Shown one piece after another: positions 7,942 to 14,112 of a DNA stretch of 15,196 nucleotides. The notes beneath the pieces were generated by a model. It saw nothing but the letters and a program-made list of their open reading frames with translations, was not told where the DNA came from and searched no databases. Made by a program: the position numbers and the translations under genes. Source of the DNA: Anaerolineae bacterium (GTDB lineage Bacteria > Chloroflexota > Anaerolineae > 4572-78 > J111); the NCBI GenBank assembly GCA_020433785.1, contig JAGRCC010000202.1, positions 1 through 15,196 of the forward strand, written 5' to 3'. Positions within the stretch are counted from its first letter, which is position 1. Every line of letters starts with the position of its first letter.

Positions 7942-8001
7942 CTATTCCAACGACGATGAAATTAGCGGAGCGACATAGCTTGCCTTGTCATTCACCTAGC
8001 T

Positions 8002-9285
8002 TCAAAGTTTACTTTGACGTTCCACACCATTATTTTCAGAGGAGGTAACAACCGCCTTTTTTTGAGGCTCATGCAAAACTTCCGGAGCTTCACTGCCCTG
8101 TCGATCAAAAGGAATATCCTCGCGCCAGCGAGAAGAGGGTAGAATCTTGTCCATATTGATCCGGTCTTTGTATTTGGCCGCCACATCAAACACCTCGATC
8201 AGCAAGCCCTCGCTGAGGGTGATGGGATTGAGACCCAACTGCCGGAACTTGTCATTGCGAATGATCAGTTCGTTGCGCCAAGCTTCGTTGCGGGGGTTGA
8301 CATAGTAACGAATCTCCGCTCCGGTCAATTGCGCCACTAACTCGGCCAGATCTTGCACGCAATGGGTTTCAGTGGCTTGATTGAAAATCTGGACGCGATC
8401 GCCGGAACTGGGCGGCGACGTAATCGCCAGCGAAATACAGCAGACCGTATCGCGAATGTGAATAAAGGCGCGCGTTTGCCCGCCATGACCGTAAACCGTC
8501 AGCGGATGACCCACGGCGGCCTGGACCATGAAGCGATTGAGGACCGTGCCGTAATCGCCTTCATAATCAAAGCGATTGATCAGCGCCGGATGCATGAGTG
8601 TTTCTTCCGTGTTTGTCCCCCAAACCACTCCCTGATGAAGGTCGGTAATTCTAACGTTGTCATTTTTGTTGTAGTAGTGAAAGAGCAGGGCATCCATCGT
8701 TTTGGTCATATGATAAATGCTGCCCGGATGGGGCGGATACGGAATTTCAATTTCCTGATCGCGGCCCTCGATATCCACTTTAACCGTTAAATAGCCTTCC
8801 GGAATGGTCATGCCCGCTGTGCCGTAACCGTAAACACCCATTGTTCCCAAATGAACCAGGTGAACATCGATACCAGCTTCGACAATGGCGCATAACACGT
8901 TGTGGGTGCCGTTGATATTGTTATCGACCGTATAACGTTTGTGCCGGGCCGACTTCATGGAGTAGGGCGCGGCCCGTTGTTCGGCAAAGTGAACAATGGT
9001 GTGCGGCTTTTGCATCCGAAGCAGATAGAGCAGCTCGTGGTAATCTTCAGATAGGTCGATGTCAACATAGTCAATCGTCCGTCCGGTCATCTCTTGCCAG
9101 ACTCGCAGCCGGGTGTCGATGGTTTCGATAGGGGTCAGCGACCGGCAGCCCAACTCAACGTCGATTTTACGTCGAGACAGATTATCGACAATTGTAACAT
9201 CATAGCCTTCACTGGAGAGCCTTAAGCTTGTAGGCCAACCACAAAAGCCATCTCCACCAAGTACAAATATTCGTCCTCGATTCAC
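8002..9285 (-). CDS. sqdB: UDP-sulfoquinovose synthase
   Basis: An extended short-chain dehydrogenase/reductase that converts UDP-glucose and sulfite to UDP-sulfoquinovose, the headgroup donor for the sulfolipid SQDG. The NAD-binding loop GGDGFCGWPTSLRL (~10-23) and the SqdB signature HFAEQRAAPYSM (~99-110) are present. The catalytic set is T148/M149 (HLGTMGVYG), Y191 and K195 in YHMTKTMDALLFHYY, matching the Thr-Tyr-Lys of plant SQD1 at nearly the same positions. Conserved VWGTNTEET and GHGGQTRAFIHI blocks follow. At 427 residues it is longer than typical SqdB (~390-405) because of a polar C-terminal tail after ~390 (DRQGSEAPEVLHEPQKK onward). The start is GTG with GAGGAG 9-10 nt upstream. 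It is divergent from an SqdX-type glycosyltransferase, which supports the role. It converges on sucD with a shared terminator. Confidence 0.96.
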   Translation of the reverse strand: MNRGRIFVLGGDGFCGWPTSLRLSSEGYDVTIVDNLSRRKIDVELGCRSLTPIETIDTRLRVWQEMTGRTIDYVDIDLSEDYHELLYLLRMQKPHTIVHFAEQRAAPYSMKSARHKRYTVDNNINGTHNVLCAIVEAGIDVHLVHLGTMGVYGYGTAGMTIPEGYLTVKVDIEGRDQEIEIPYPPHPGSIYHMTKTMDALLFHYYNKNDNVRITDLHQGVVWGTNTEETLMHPALINRFDYEGDYGTVLNRFMVQAAVGHPLTVYGHGGQTRAFIHIRDTVCCISLAITSPPSSGDRVQIFNQATETHCVQDLAELVAQLTGAEIRYYVNPRNEAWRNELIIRNDKFRQLGLNPITLSEGLLIEVFDVAAKYKDRINMDKILPSSRWREDIPFDRQGSEAPEVLHEPQKKAVVTSSENNGVERQSKL

Positions 9286-9563
9286 GTATGGTTTCTCCTC
9301 GTGATTTTAAATTTTGATTAAGTTTTCTTAATGCCTTTAAAAAAATCGGCCAAACCTCTGTTTATTGCCGGTGTTTTCTCTTTTCCCGGTTCAAACATCG
9401 CTTGGCCAAATTTGACAGACAAATCATTGTTTACGAAAATACGCGAAAGTCATTCAAACGACTGCAAGCATACCATAACTTTAGATTGACACAAATTTCA
9501 CGTATGCTTGCCGATTACCCAACACTAAATCTCCTGTGGGAACAGGAGTGAGGAGAACCATCG
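9286..9563. promoter_or_regulatory. Divergent control region between sqdB and the glycosyltransferase
   Basis: A 278-bp AT-rich gap with no gene. It holds two TTGACA hexamers on the + strand (9412-9417 and 9486-9491); the first has GAAAAT 17 bp downstream, a weak -10, and the second has no good -10 at normal spacing. A perfect 10-bp inverted repeat GCAAGCATAC (9464-9473)/GTATGCTTGC (9502-9511) brackets the second TTGACA. The sqdB ribosome-binding site lies at the left edge and a leader hairpin at the right edge. Confidence 0.55.
9531..9555 (+). promoter_or_regulatory. Leader hairpin next to the ribosome-binding site of the glycosyltransferase
   Basis: CTCCTGT (9531-9537) pairs perfectly with ACAGGAG (9542-9548) across a GGGA loop. 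The functional Shine-Dalgarno GAGGAG (9550-9555) begins two bases later, 8 nt before the GTG start. The CTCCT arm can pair either with AGGAG at 9544-9548 or with AGGAG at 9551-9555, so two exclusive structures are possible. Confidence 0.5.
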
Positions 9564-10760
9564 GTGCCACATATTCAGTCCGCTCCCCTTCATCATGAAA
9601 GCAGACACAAACTCCGTATTGCCATTTTTACAGAGACATTTTTACCTAAAATAGATGGCGTGGTTAGCATTTTATGCTTGACCCTCCGGCGCTTACAAGA
9701 ATTAGGGCACGAGGCCATCTTATTTGGCCCACCGGGCGGGCCGGCTGAATTTGCCGGGGCTAAAATTGTGGGCGTGGGCGGTCCTAAGGTGCCCATGTAC
9801 CCCGAACTACGCCTAAATATTCCCGGCCGACAGGTTTGGCGAGAGCTCAAGGCCTTTCAGCCTGATTTAATCCATGTGGTTCACCCGTTTTGTTTGGGTG
9901 TTTTTGGCTTGCAGTTTGCCCGGCGCTTAGATTTACCGGTGATCGCCTCCTTCCATACCCACGTGCCCCGGTATGCTCAACATTATGGGTTTGGGTGGAC
10001 GTCGCCTTTGATTTGGTGGTACGAACGATTACTTCATAATCAGGCTCATTTGAATTTGTGTACCTCCACCGCCATGAAAACCGAACTGGAAGAGCACGGC
10101 TTCCAGCGCGTGCGCTGGTGGAAACGCGGCATCGATACCGAGTTGTTCTGCCCCGGCCCGGCCGATGCTCAGATGCGCCATCGCCTAACCGATGGCCATC
10201 CTGATGATTTTTTAATTGTAAACGTAGGGCGACAGGCGCCTGAAAAGGGGTTATTTGGACTGCGCGATACCATTTTCCCCCAAGAAGGGGTGCGGCTGGC
10301 CTTGATTGGTCACGGCCCCAGTCATGACGATTTGAAAAAACATTTTGAGGGCACGCCCACCCGGTTGCCCGGCTATATGCAAGGCGAGGAGTTAGTGGCG
10401 GCCTATCGCTCTGCCGACGCCTTTATATTTCCCTCAACGACCGAAACGTTCGGGTTAGTGGCCCTGGAAGCGATGGCCTGCCGCGTACCCGTCATCGCGG
10501 CTCGAACAGGTGGGCTGTTAGATACCATCAAGGATGGGTTTAATGGCCTGTTTTTCGAGCCGGGCGAACCGGAAATGATCGGCGATCTGATCCGCAAACT
10601 GCGTCGCGATCCGGCCCTCCGCGACCATCTGGCCGAGAATGCCTTGATCCATGCCCGCAGCCGCTCGTGGCGAGCCACAATGGATCAATTGGTCGATTAT
10701 TACCGCACGACTATGCGGCTTTTCCGGCAAATGCCAACCGATCAGCAGGTGACTCCCTGA
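9564..10760 (+). CDS. sqdX: GT4 glycosyltransferase, probable sulfoquinovosyltransferase (SqdX-like)
   Basis: A 398-residue GT-B fold, family GT4 glycosyltransferase that most likely transfers sulfoquinovose from its UDP donor to diacylglycerol at the membrane to make SQDG. The N-terminal domain starts RIAIFTETFLPKIDGVVSILC (~18-38), the classic SqdX/MgtA-type onset, with HVVHPFCLGVFG (~104-115) and ASFHTHVPRYAQHYG (~128-142). The C-terminal donor domain has the phosphate-binding R223/K228 (NVGRQAPEKGL), and the EX7E motif E294/E302 in TETFGLVALEAMACRVPVIA. RWWKRGIDTELFCP (~184-197) resembles the SqdX pattern RGVDTE. The start is GTG, supported by GAGGAG 8 nt upstream. Its divergent neighbour sqdB makes the donor, the main argument for SqdX over a mannosyl- or glucosyltransferase of the same family. 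A strong hairpin follows the stop. Confidence 0.85.
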   Translation: MPHIQSAPLHHESRHKLRIAIFTETFLPKIDGVVSILCLTLRRLQELGHEAILFGPPGGPAEFAGAKIVGVGGPKVPMYPELRLNIPGRQVWRELKAFQPDLIHVVHPFCLGVFGLQFARRLDLPVIASFHTHVPRYAQHYGFGWTSPLIWWYERLLHNQAHLNLCTSTAMKTELEEHGFQRVRWWKRGIDTELFCPGPADAQMRHRLTDGHPDDFLIVNVGRQAPEKGLFGLRDTIFPQEGVRLALIGHGPSHDDLKKHFEGTPTRLPGYMQGEELVAAYRSADAFIFPSTTETFGLVALEAMACRVPVIAARTGGLLDTIKDGFNGLFFEPGEPEMIGDLIRKLRRDPALRDHLAENALIHARSRSWRATMDQLVDYYRTTMRLFRQMPTDQQVTP

Positions 10761-10785
10761 TAAAGTGAAGGGTTAGAAATTGGAA

Positions 10786-10822
10786 GTAGGGAGCAGAAAC
10801 TAACCAGGTTTCTGCTCCCTAC
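10786..10822. terminator. Strong hairpin between convergent genes, probable terminator
   Basis: GTAGGGAGCAGAAAC (10786-10800) and GTTTCTGCTCCCTAC (10808-10822) form a perfect 15-bp stem with a 7-nt loop. It lies 25 bp after the glycosyltransferase stop and 52 bp before the end of the convergent DUF2892-like gene. Only a short T-run (TTT at 10824-10826) follows on the + strand, so it may also act as an mRNA 3'-end stabiliser. Confidence 0.8.
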
Positions 10823-10874
10823 GTTTACTGAAGTTAAGCCTAATGCGTCACCAGCGTAATATTAAAGAGCGATG

Positions 10875-11288
10875 TTAATAGGAAGCTGTAGCGTCGCTGG
10901 CCGGAAATGTCTCATAAAGTTTCTCGTCAAGGTCTTCCTCAATAGCTTGATCAAGCGCCTCTGACAATACTCTATCATGGGCCGCCACTCGCTCGATTTC
11001 CATTTGCTGCTTTTCCGAAGAGGTGAGCGAACTGTAGTCCAACGCTTCATACACCGGGCAGTAGCCTCTTAAGCCCCGGTACAGCATATAACTGCCACCG
11101 GCTAGGCCGAACAAGCCTCTAATCGATAGCGGACGTCGTAAGCTGCCCAGGAGCATGGTCCCTCCAAAGACCAGCGACGTCACCCGCTCGTTGTTATTGA
11201 TATTAACCCGATCATAATTCGTCATCTGTTCCCATTGCTCCCGAATCTCGGGCCGATTGAGCAAGATAGTGGTTAATTGTCTAAACAT
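10875..11288 (-). CDS. Small membrane protein, DUF2892/YgaP-like TM region with FPASD tail
   Basis: A 137-residue protein of unknown function. After a polar N-terminus (~1-34) come VNINNNERVTSLVFGGTMLLGSL and IRGLFGLAGGSYMLYRGLRGYCPVYEAL (~28-83): two short hydrophobic helices with the pattern NxxER-x-GG-x-Y-RG-x-G-x-CP-x-Y typical of the DUF2892 (YgaP TM) family. The C-terminal part (~90-122) is strongly charged and likely helical, and the protein ends with LYETFPASDATASY, a motif common at the C-terminus of short bacterial proteins (E-x-FPASDPPA). The start has AAAGGA 6 nt upstream. Cys77 is the only cysteine, so no rhodanese-like activity is expected. Neighbours give no clue to function; it is probably transcribed alone and ends against the hairpin shared with the glycosyltransferase. 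Confidence 0.75.
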   Translation of the reverse strand: MFRQLTTILLNRPEIREQWEQMTNYDRVNINNNERVTSLVFGGTMLLGSLRRPLSIRGLFGLAGGSYMLYRGLRGYCPVYEALDYSSLTSSEKQQMEIERVAAHDRVLSEALDQAIEEDLDEKLYETFPASDATASY

Positions 11289-11409
11289 TGTTGTCCTTTC
11301 TTAAAGGTTCTTGTAAAAGTTACCGATGGTCTACGTGATTAATAAATAATGTTCTAATGAGATGAAATCTACGGACCAACCCAAAAATAGTTATCTAACA
11401 ACATAACTA

Positions 11410-11418
11410 TGATAAAAT
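11410..11418 (+). promoter_or_regulatory. Possible extended -10 promoter for mtnA
   Basis: TGATAAAAT gives TGn plus TAAAAT (11413-11418, five of six consensus bases). The hexamer 17 bp upstream is poor. If used, initiation near 11425 yields a leader of about 185 nt that includes an unused GGAGGAG and the tetranucleotide inverted repeat. Confidence 0.35.
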
Positions 11419-11495
11419 AAGATAGCACCAAAGCCTACACCTATTTGAGCGATATGTTTTACCCGGAGGAGTTAATTTAATATCACTCAAGTTGC

Positions 11496-11588
11496 GGTTA
11501 GTTAGATGGTTAGATAGTTGGTGGGATAGCTGGCTAGTTAGTTCCCAAGTCATTGACCAACCAACCAACCAACCAACTATCCAATTAT
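11496..11588. repeat. Imperfect inverted repeat of tetranucleotide units upstream of mtnA
   Basis: The right arm is a CCAA array (five CCAA units 11557-11576, then CTAT, CCAA, TTAT to 11588). The left arm (about 11496-11540) is rich in GTTA, GGTTAGATAG and GCTGGCTAG and is the degenerate reverse complement: over 28 positions about 21 match. The spacer between the arms is ~15 bp, so a long imperfect hairpin is possible in the mRNA leader. The right arm ends 20 bp before the mtnA start and shares a 25-bp identical core with the array at 1841-1865. Confidence 0.75.
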
Positions 11589-11608
11589 TCTCAAAGGAGA
11601 TTCACACT

Positions 11609-12733
11609 ATGAATGTCGATGGTCAACATTACCGCACCATCTGGCTAAAAGCCGGCGACCCTACGGTGGTCCAAATTATCGATCAACGCCATCTGCCCCA
11701 TGAATTTGTAATTGAGGATTTAACCAATTTGACCGAGGTCGCCCAGGCCATCAAAGAGATGCATGTACGGGGCGCCGGTTTGATTGGGGCCACCGCCGGA
11801 TATGGGATGGCTATCGCGGCGCTGCATGCCCCACGTACCTCGCCCGAGGCGTTTATGGCTGCGATTACCGCGGCCGGCGAAACGTTGAAAGCCACTCGCC
11901 CCACCGCCGTGAATTTAGAGTGGGCGGTTAAACGCCAATTGGCGGCCATTGACGCCGCCGGCAGCGACATCGAACTCAAAATTCAAACCGCCTTTGACAT
12001 GGCCCAAACCATCGCCGATGAGGATGCCGATTTTTGCCGCCGTATCGGCCAACACGGGTTGGAGATTATCGAAGCCATCAGCCGGGTCAAAAAGGGCGAG
12101 CCGGTCAACATCTTGACCCATTGCAACGCCGGTTGGTTGGCTTTTGTCGATTACGGCACCGCCACCGCGCCGATCTACGCGGCCCACGATCAAGGCCTGG
12201 CCGTTCACGTTTGGGTTGATGAGACGCGCCCGCGCAATCAGGGCGCGCGGCTGACCGCCTGGGAGTTGGGCCAGCATGGCGTACCGCACACCGTCATCGT
12301 CGATAACGTCGGCGGCCACCTGATGCAGCACGGCCTGGTCGATTTAGTCATTACCGGCACCGATCGGACCACCTATACCGGCGATGTCGCTAATAAAATC
12401 GGCACGTACCTCAAGGCGTTGGCCGCTCACGACAACGGCCTGCCCTTTTATGTGGCGCTGCCGTCATCAACCTTCGATTGGGAGATGCGCGATGGCCTGG
12501 CCGAGATTCCGATTGAGCAGCGGCAGGGGACAGAAGTGACCTACATCAACGGTCTGCACGAGGATGGCGTTAAAACGGTCAGGCTTACCCCGGCCACCAG
12601 CCCGGCGGCCAACTTTGCCTTCGATGTAACGCCGGCTCGCCTGGTAACCGGCCTCATCACCGAGCGCGGTATTTGCGAGGCTTCGGAAGCGGGTATTTTG
12701 GGGTTGTTTCCGGACAAGAAATCGTCAACCTAA
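11609..12733 (+). CDS. mtnA: MtnA-family sugar-1-phosphate isomerase (S-methyl-5-thioribose-1-phosphate isomerase-like)
   Basis: A 374-residue aldose-1-phosphate to ketose-1-phosphate isomerase related to the eIF2B family; the best-known member acts in methionine salvage. The ATG at 11609 is chosen because AAAGGAG lies 9 nt upstream; a TTG start at 11492 would only translate the repeat (residues such as DQPTNQPTIQ). Catalytic Cys172 lies in LTHCNAGWLAF and Asp252 in TGTDRTTYTGDVANKIGTY, with the conserved NK pair. FDVTPARLVTGLITERGI near the end is typical. However, several blocks differ from the common MtnA form: VRGAGLIGATAGYG rather than VRGAPAIG, and IEQRQGTEV rather than IEERDPxEV. This may be a subfamily with another substrate, such as 5-deoxyribose-1-phosphate. 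No mtnK, mtnB or mtnP is nearby. It overlaps the convergent regulator gene by 9 bp. Confidence 0.88.
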   Translation: MNVDGQHYRTIWLKAGDPTVVQIIDQRHLPHEFVIEDLTNLTEVAQAIKEMHVRGAGLIGATAGYGMAIAALHAPRTSPEAFMAAITAAGETLKATRPTAVNLEWAVKRQLAAIDAAGSDIELKIQTAFDMAQTIADEDADFCRRIGQHGLEIIEAISRVKKGEPVNILTHCNAGWLAFVDYGTATAPIYAAHDQGLAVHVWVDETRPRNQGARLTAWELGQHGVPHTVIVDNVGGHLMQHGLVDLVITGTDRTTYTGDVANKIGTYLKALAAHDNGLPFYVALPSSTFDWEMRDGLAEIPIEQRQGTEVTYINGLHEDGVKTVRLTPATSPAANFAFDVTPARLVTGLITERGICEASEAGILGLFPDKKSST

Positions 12734-13393
12734 ATTAATGGCTTGCCATTGGTCGGGATCATTTATGGGACGGGTTAGATTTTGTAGGGCGGGTTCGTAG
12801 GTGGAGTCCAAATCCAATGCCACCCGATAATATTTCAGGGCGTCAGTGCGATTGCCGGTCAGTTCGTGGAGAACGCCAAACAGATTAAATGCTTCCGGGC
12901 GCGATGGGTCAAGGCCGATGGCCTGCTTGGTGTGTTCTTTGGCTGCGGCTAGATGATGCTCTGTTAAGCAGCAGCGGGTCAACGCCAGATGTTTTTCATA
13001 GGCCGAGGCCTGCGCCGCCTCACCCGCCTGTCGATCGATGATCTTCAGGACCAGGTCGCGCAGTTCTAGGGCGGAAAAAGGTTTGGCGATAAAATCAACG
13101 GCCCCCAATTTAAGGGCTTCCACAGCGCTGTCAATGGTGCCGTGGCCCGACATTAGGATCACCCGCACTTCGGGCCGGAATTTAGCCATGTGGCGTAATG
13201 TCTCCAGGCCATCCAGACCGCTCATACGCAGATCCAGCAGAACCAACCCGATCCGGTTTTCCTCTAACTTATCTAACGCTTCTCGACCATCGACTGCTGA
13301 GATAAGGTCATATCCCAGCGGAGCCAGCGCCTGGGCGGCTGTCTGGCGGATAGCTTCTTCATCATCGACAATAAGTATCCCACGACGATACAT
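12725..13393 (-). CDS. Response regulator: receiver domain + C-terminal TPR region
   Basis: A 222-residue receiver protein without a DNA-binding domain. The start at 13393 gives MYRRGILIVDDEEAIRQ and has AAAGGAG 9 nt upstream; an ATG 54 bp upstream would add an unrelated extension and skip that site. The receiver (~4-122) shows D10/D11, phosphorylation site D54 in LVLLDLRMSGLDG, switch Ser82 (LMSGHG) and Lys104 (AKPFS), so it should be active. Residues ~133-203 contain about two tetratricopeptide-like units (LTEHHLAAAKEHTKQAIGLDP, then EAFNLFGVLHELTGNRTDALKYYRVALDLDS). Output is therefore probably a protein-protein contact. No kinase is adjacent, so it is an orphan. Its 3' end overlaps mtnA tail to tail, which allows antisense interference. 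The upstream region carries a long inverted repeat and a leader hairpin. Confidence 0.92.
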   Translation of the reverse strand: MYRRGILIVDDEEAIRQTAAQALAPLGYDLISAVDGREALDKLEENRIGLVLLDLRMSGLDGLETLRHMAKFRPEVRVILMSGHGTIDSAVEALKLGAVDFIAKPFSALELRDLVLKIIDRQAGEAAQASAYEKHLALTRCCLTEHHLAAAKEHTKQAIGLDPSRPEAFNLFGVLHELTGNRTDALKYYRVALDLDSTYEPALQNLTRPINDPDQWQAINLG

Positions 13394-13402
13394 CTTCCCT
13401 GT

Positions 13403-13429
13403 CTCCTTTGCCGGTCGCCAATGACCGGC
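13403..13429 (-). promoter_or_regulatory. Leader hairpin abutting the ribosome-binding site of the receiver-TPR gene
   Basis: GCCGGTC (13410-13416) and GACCGGC (13423-13429) form a perfect 7-bp GC-rich stem with a 6-nt loop. In the transcript it ends directly at the Shine-Dalgarno AAAGGAG (13409-13403 on the minus strand). It could limit or stabilise ribosome access. Confidence 0.5.
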
Positions 13430-13446
13430 CCTGATGATTGACAGCA

Positions 13447-13540
13447 ATTCTAAATTGAAAGGTAACGATCACGTTTGAAGGGGCAAAACCGTTTGTTTCA
13501 TCGATCACATGGGGATATTTGACCCCGTGAACGTTACCTT
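13447..13540 (-). promoter_or_regulatory. Candidate promoter and inverted repeat upstream of the receiver-TPR gene
   Basis: On the minus strand TAGAAT (13452-13447) is a good -10 hexamer without a clear -35. An inverted repeat with arms AAGGTAACGATCACG (13459-13473) and CGTGAACGTTACCTT (13526-13540) matches at 14 of 15 positions. The near arm covers the spacer and -35 region, the usual place for an operator. Between the arms is a second small inverted repeat, TCACATGGGG with CCCCGTGA (13505-13529 approximately). Confidence 0.45.
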
Positions 13541-13671
13541 GTCACTACGTTGAGCATTGTTGGATGATTGACCACTTACATGTAGTTTAATATAAAAATG
13601 GTCTGCTGCCATCCATCATTTGGGTAGATTTTTTACTGGCTAAGTAGACAGGTTTTTTATAGGATACCTGG

Positions 13672-14112
13672 CTAAGCGCTTTCAGCTTGTCGGTCGGCCC
13701 ATTTGGTCGCGCCCATAATTATCGTTATCAACGTGAAAGCCGTTAATGACATAAACGGAATGGTGATAAAGCCCAGGTAATTGACCCAACGCATGTCACA
13801 GGGAATACCGGCCTGGCAAGCCGTGGGATGGCTAAAAACGCCGACCTGAACCAGATAGTGGTACAGGGCTACAACCAGGCCGATGATTGAAAAGGGCAGC
13901 ACATAATTGGGCAGCAGTTCATCGTGATTAATGATGCCGATGAGAATGATGAGCGTTAGGGGATACATCAGAATGCGTTGGTACCAGCACAGTGTACATG
14001 GCACAAAATGGGCAATTTCACTATAGTACAAGCTGCCTAACAGCGCCGCCAAAGCGGGAACCAGGGCCAGATAAGCCCCATATTGTTGTAAGAAGGGTGT
14101 AAGTTTATTCAT
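13672..14112 (-). CDS. BdbC/DsbB-like disulfide bond formation protein
   Basis: A 146-residue quinone-linked membrane thiol oxidoreductase that re-oxidises an extracytoplasmic thioredoxin-like partner. Four hydrophobic helices are visible (~10-32, ~46-63, ~70-90, ~112-134). The first redox pair is C39/C42 in VPCTLCWYQRILMYPL, and the second pair is C99/C105 in ACQAGIPCDMRWVNYLGFITIP, both typical of the BdbC branch, as are the short length and YHYLVQ. All four cysteines are present. No BdbD/DsbA-like partner is in the window. The ATG is closest to the family start, but the only strong ribosome-binding site, GGAGGAG, lies 23 nt upstream, with an in-frame stop between it and the ATG, so initiation efficiency is uncertain. 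It is divergent from the terminal hydrolase gene. Confidence 0.9.
   Translation of the reverse strand: MNKLTPFLQQYGAYLALVPALAALLGSLYYSEIAHFVPCTLCWYQRILMYPLTLIILIGIINHDELLPNYVLPFSIIGLVVALYHYLVQVGVFSHPTACQAGIPCDMRWVNYLGFITIPFMSLTAFTLITIIMGATKWADRQAESA

Noticed and set aside
8353..8790. 145-codon frame on the + strand inside sqdB
   Set aside because: Antisense shadow of a strongly conserved gene, with no protein motif.
9486..9514. TTGACA at 9486-9491 as the -35 of the sqdX promoter
   Set aside because: The hexamer at 16-18 bp downstream (around 9509) does not resemble a -10 element.
11492..11608. Upstream TTG start that would add 39 residues to MtnA
   Set aside because: The added residues are a translation of the tetranucleotide repeat, and a proper ribosome-binding site precedes the ATG at 11609.
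11915..12331. 138-codon minus-strand frame inside mtnA
   Set aside because: Antisense shadow of the isomerase; composition and frame follow mtnA codons.
13649..13670. CAGGT/ACCTG hairpin after the BdbC-like gene as a terminator
   Set aside because: The stem has only five pairs and the T-run is on the wrong side for the minus-strand gene.
13636..13676. 9-bp direct repeat CTGGCTAAG at 13636-13644 and 13668-13676 as a target-site duplication
   Set aside because: Only 23 bp lie between the copies and the second overlaps the end of the BdbC-like gene, so no inserted element is present; chance is likely.
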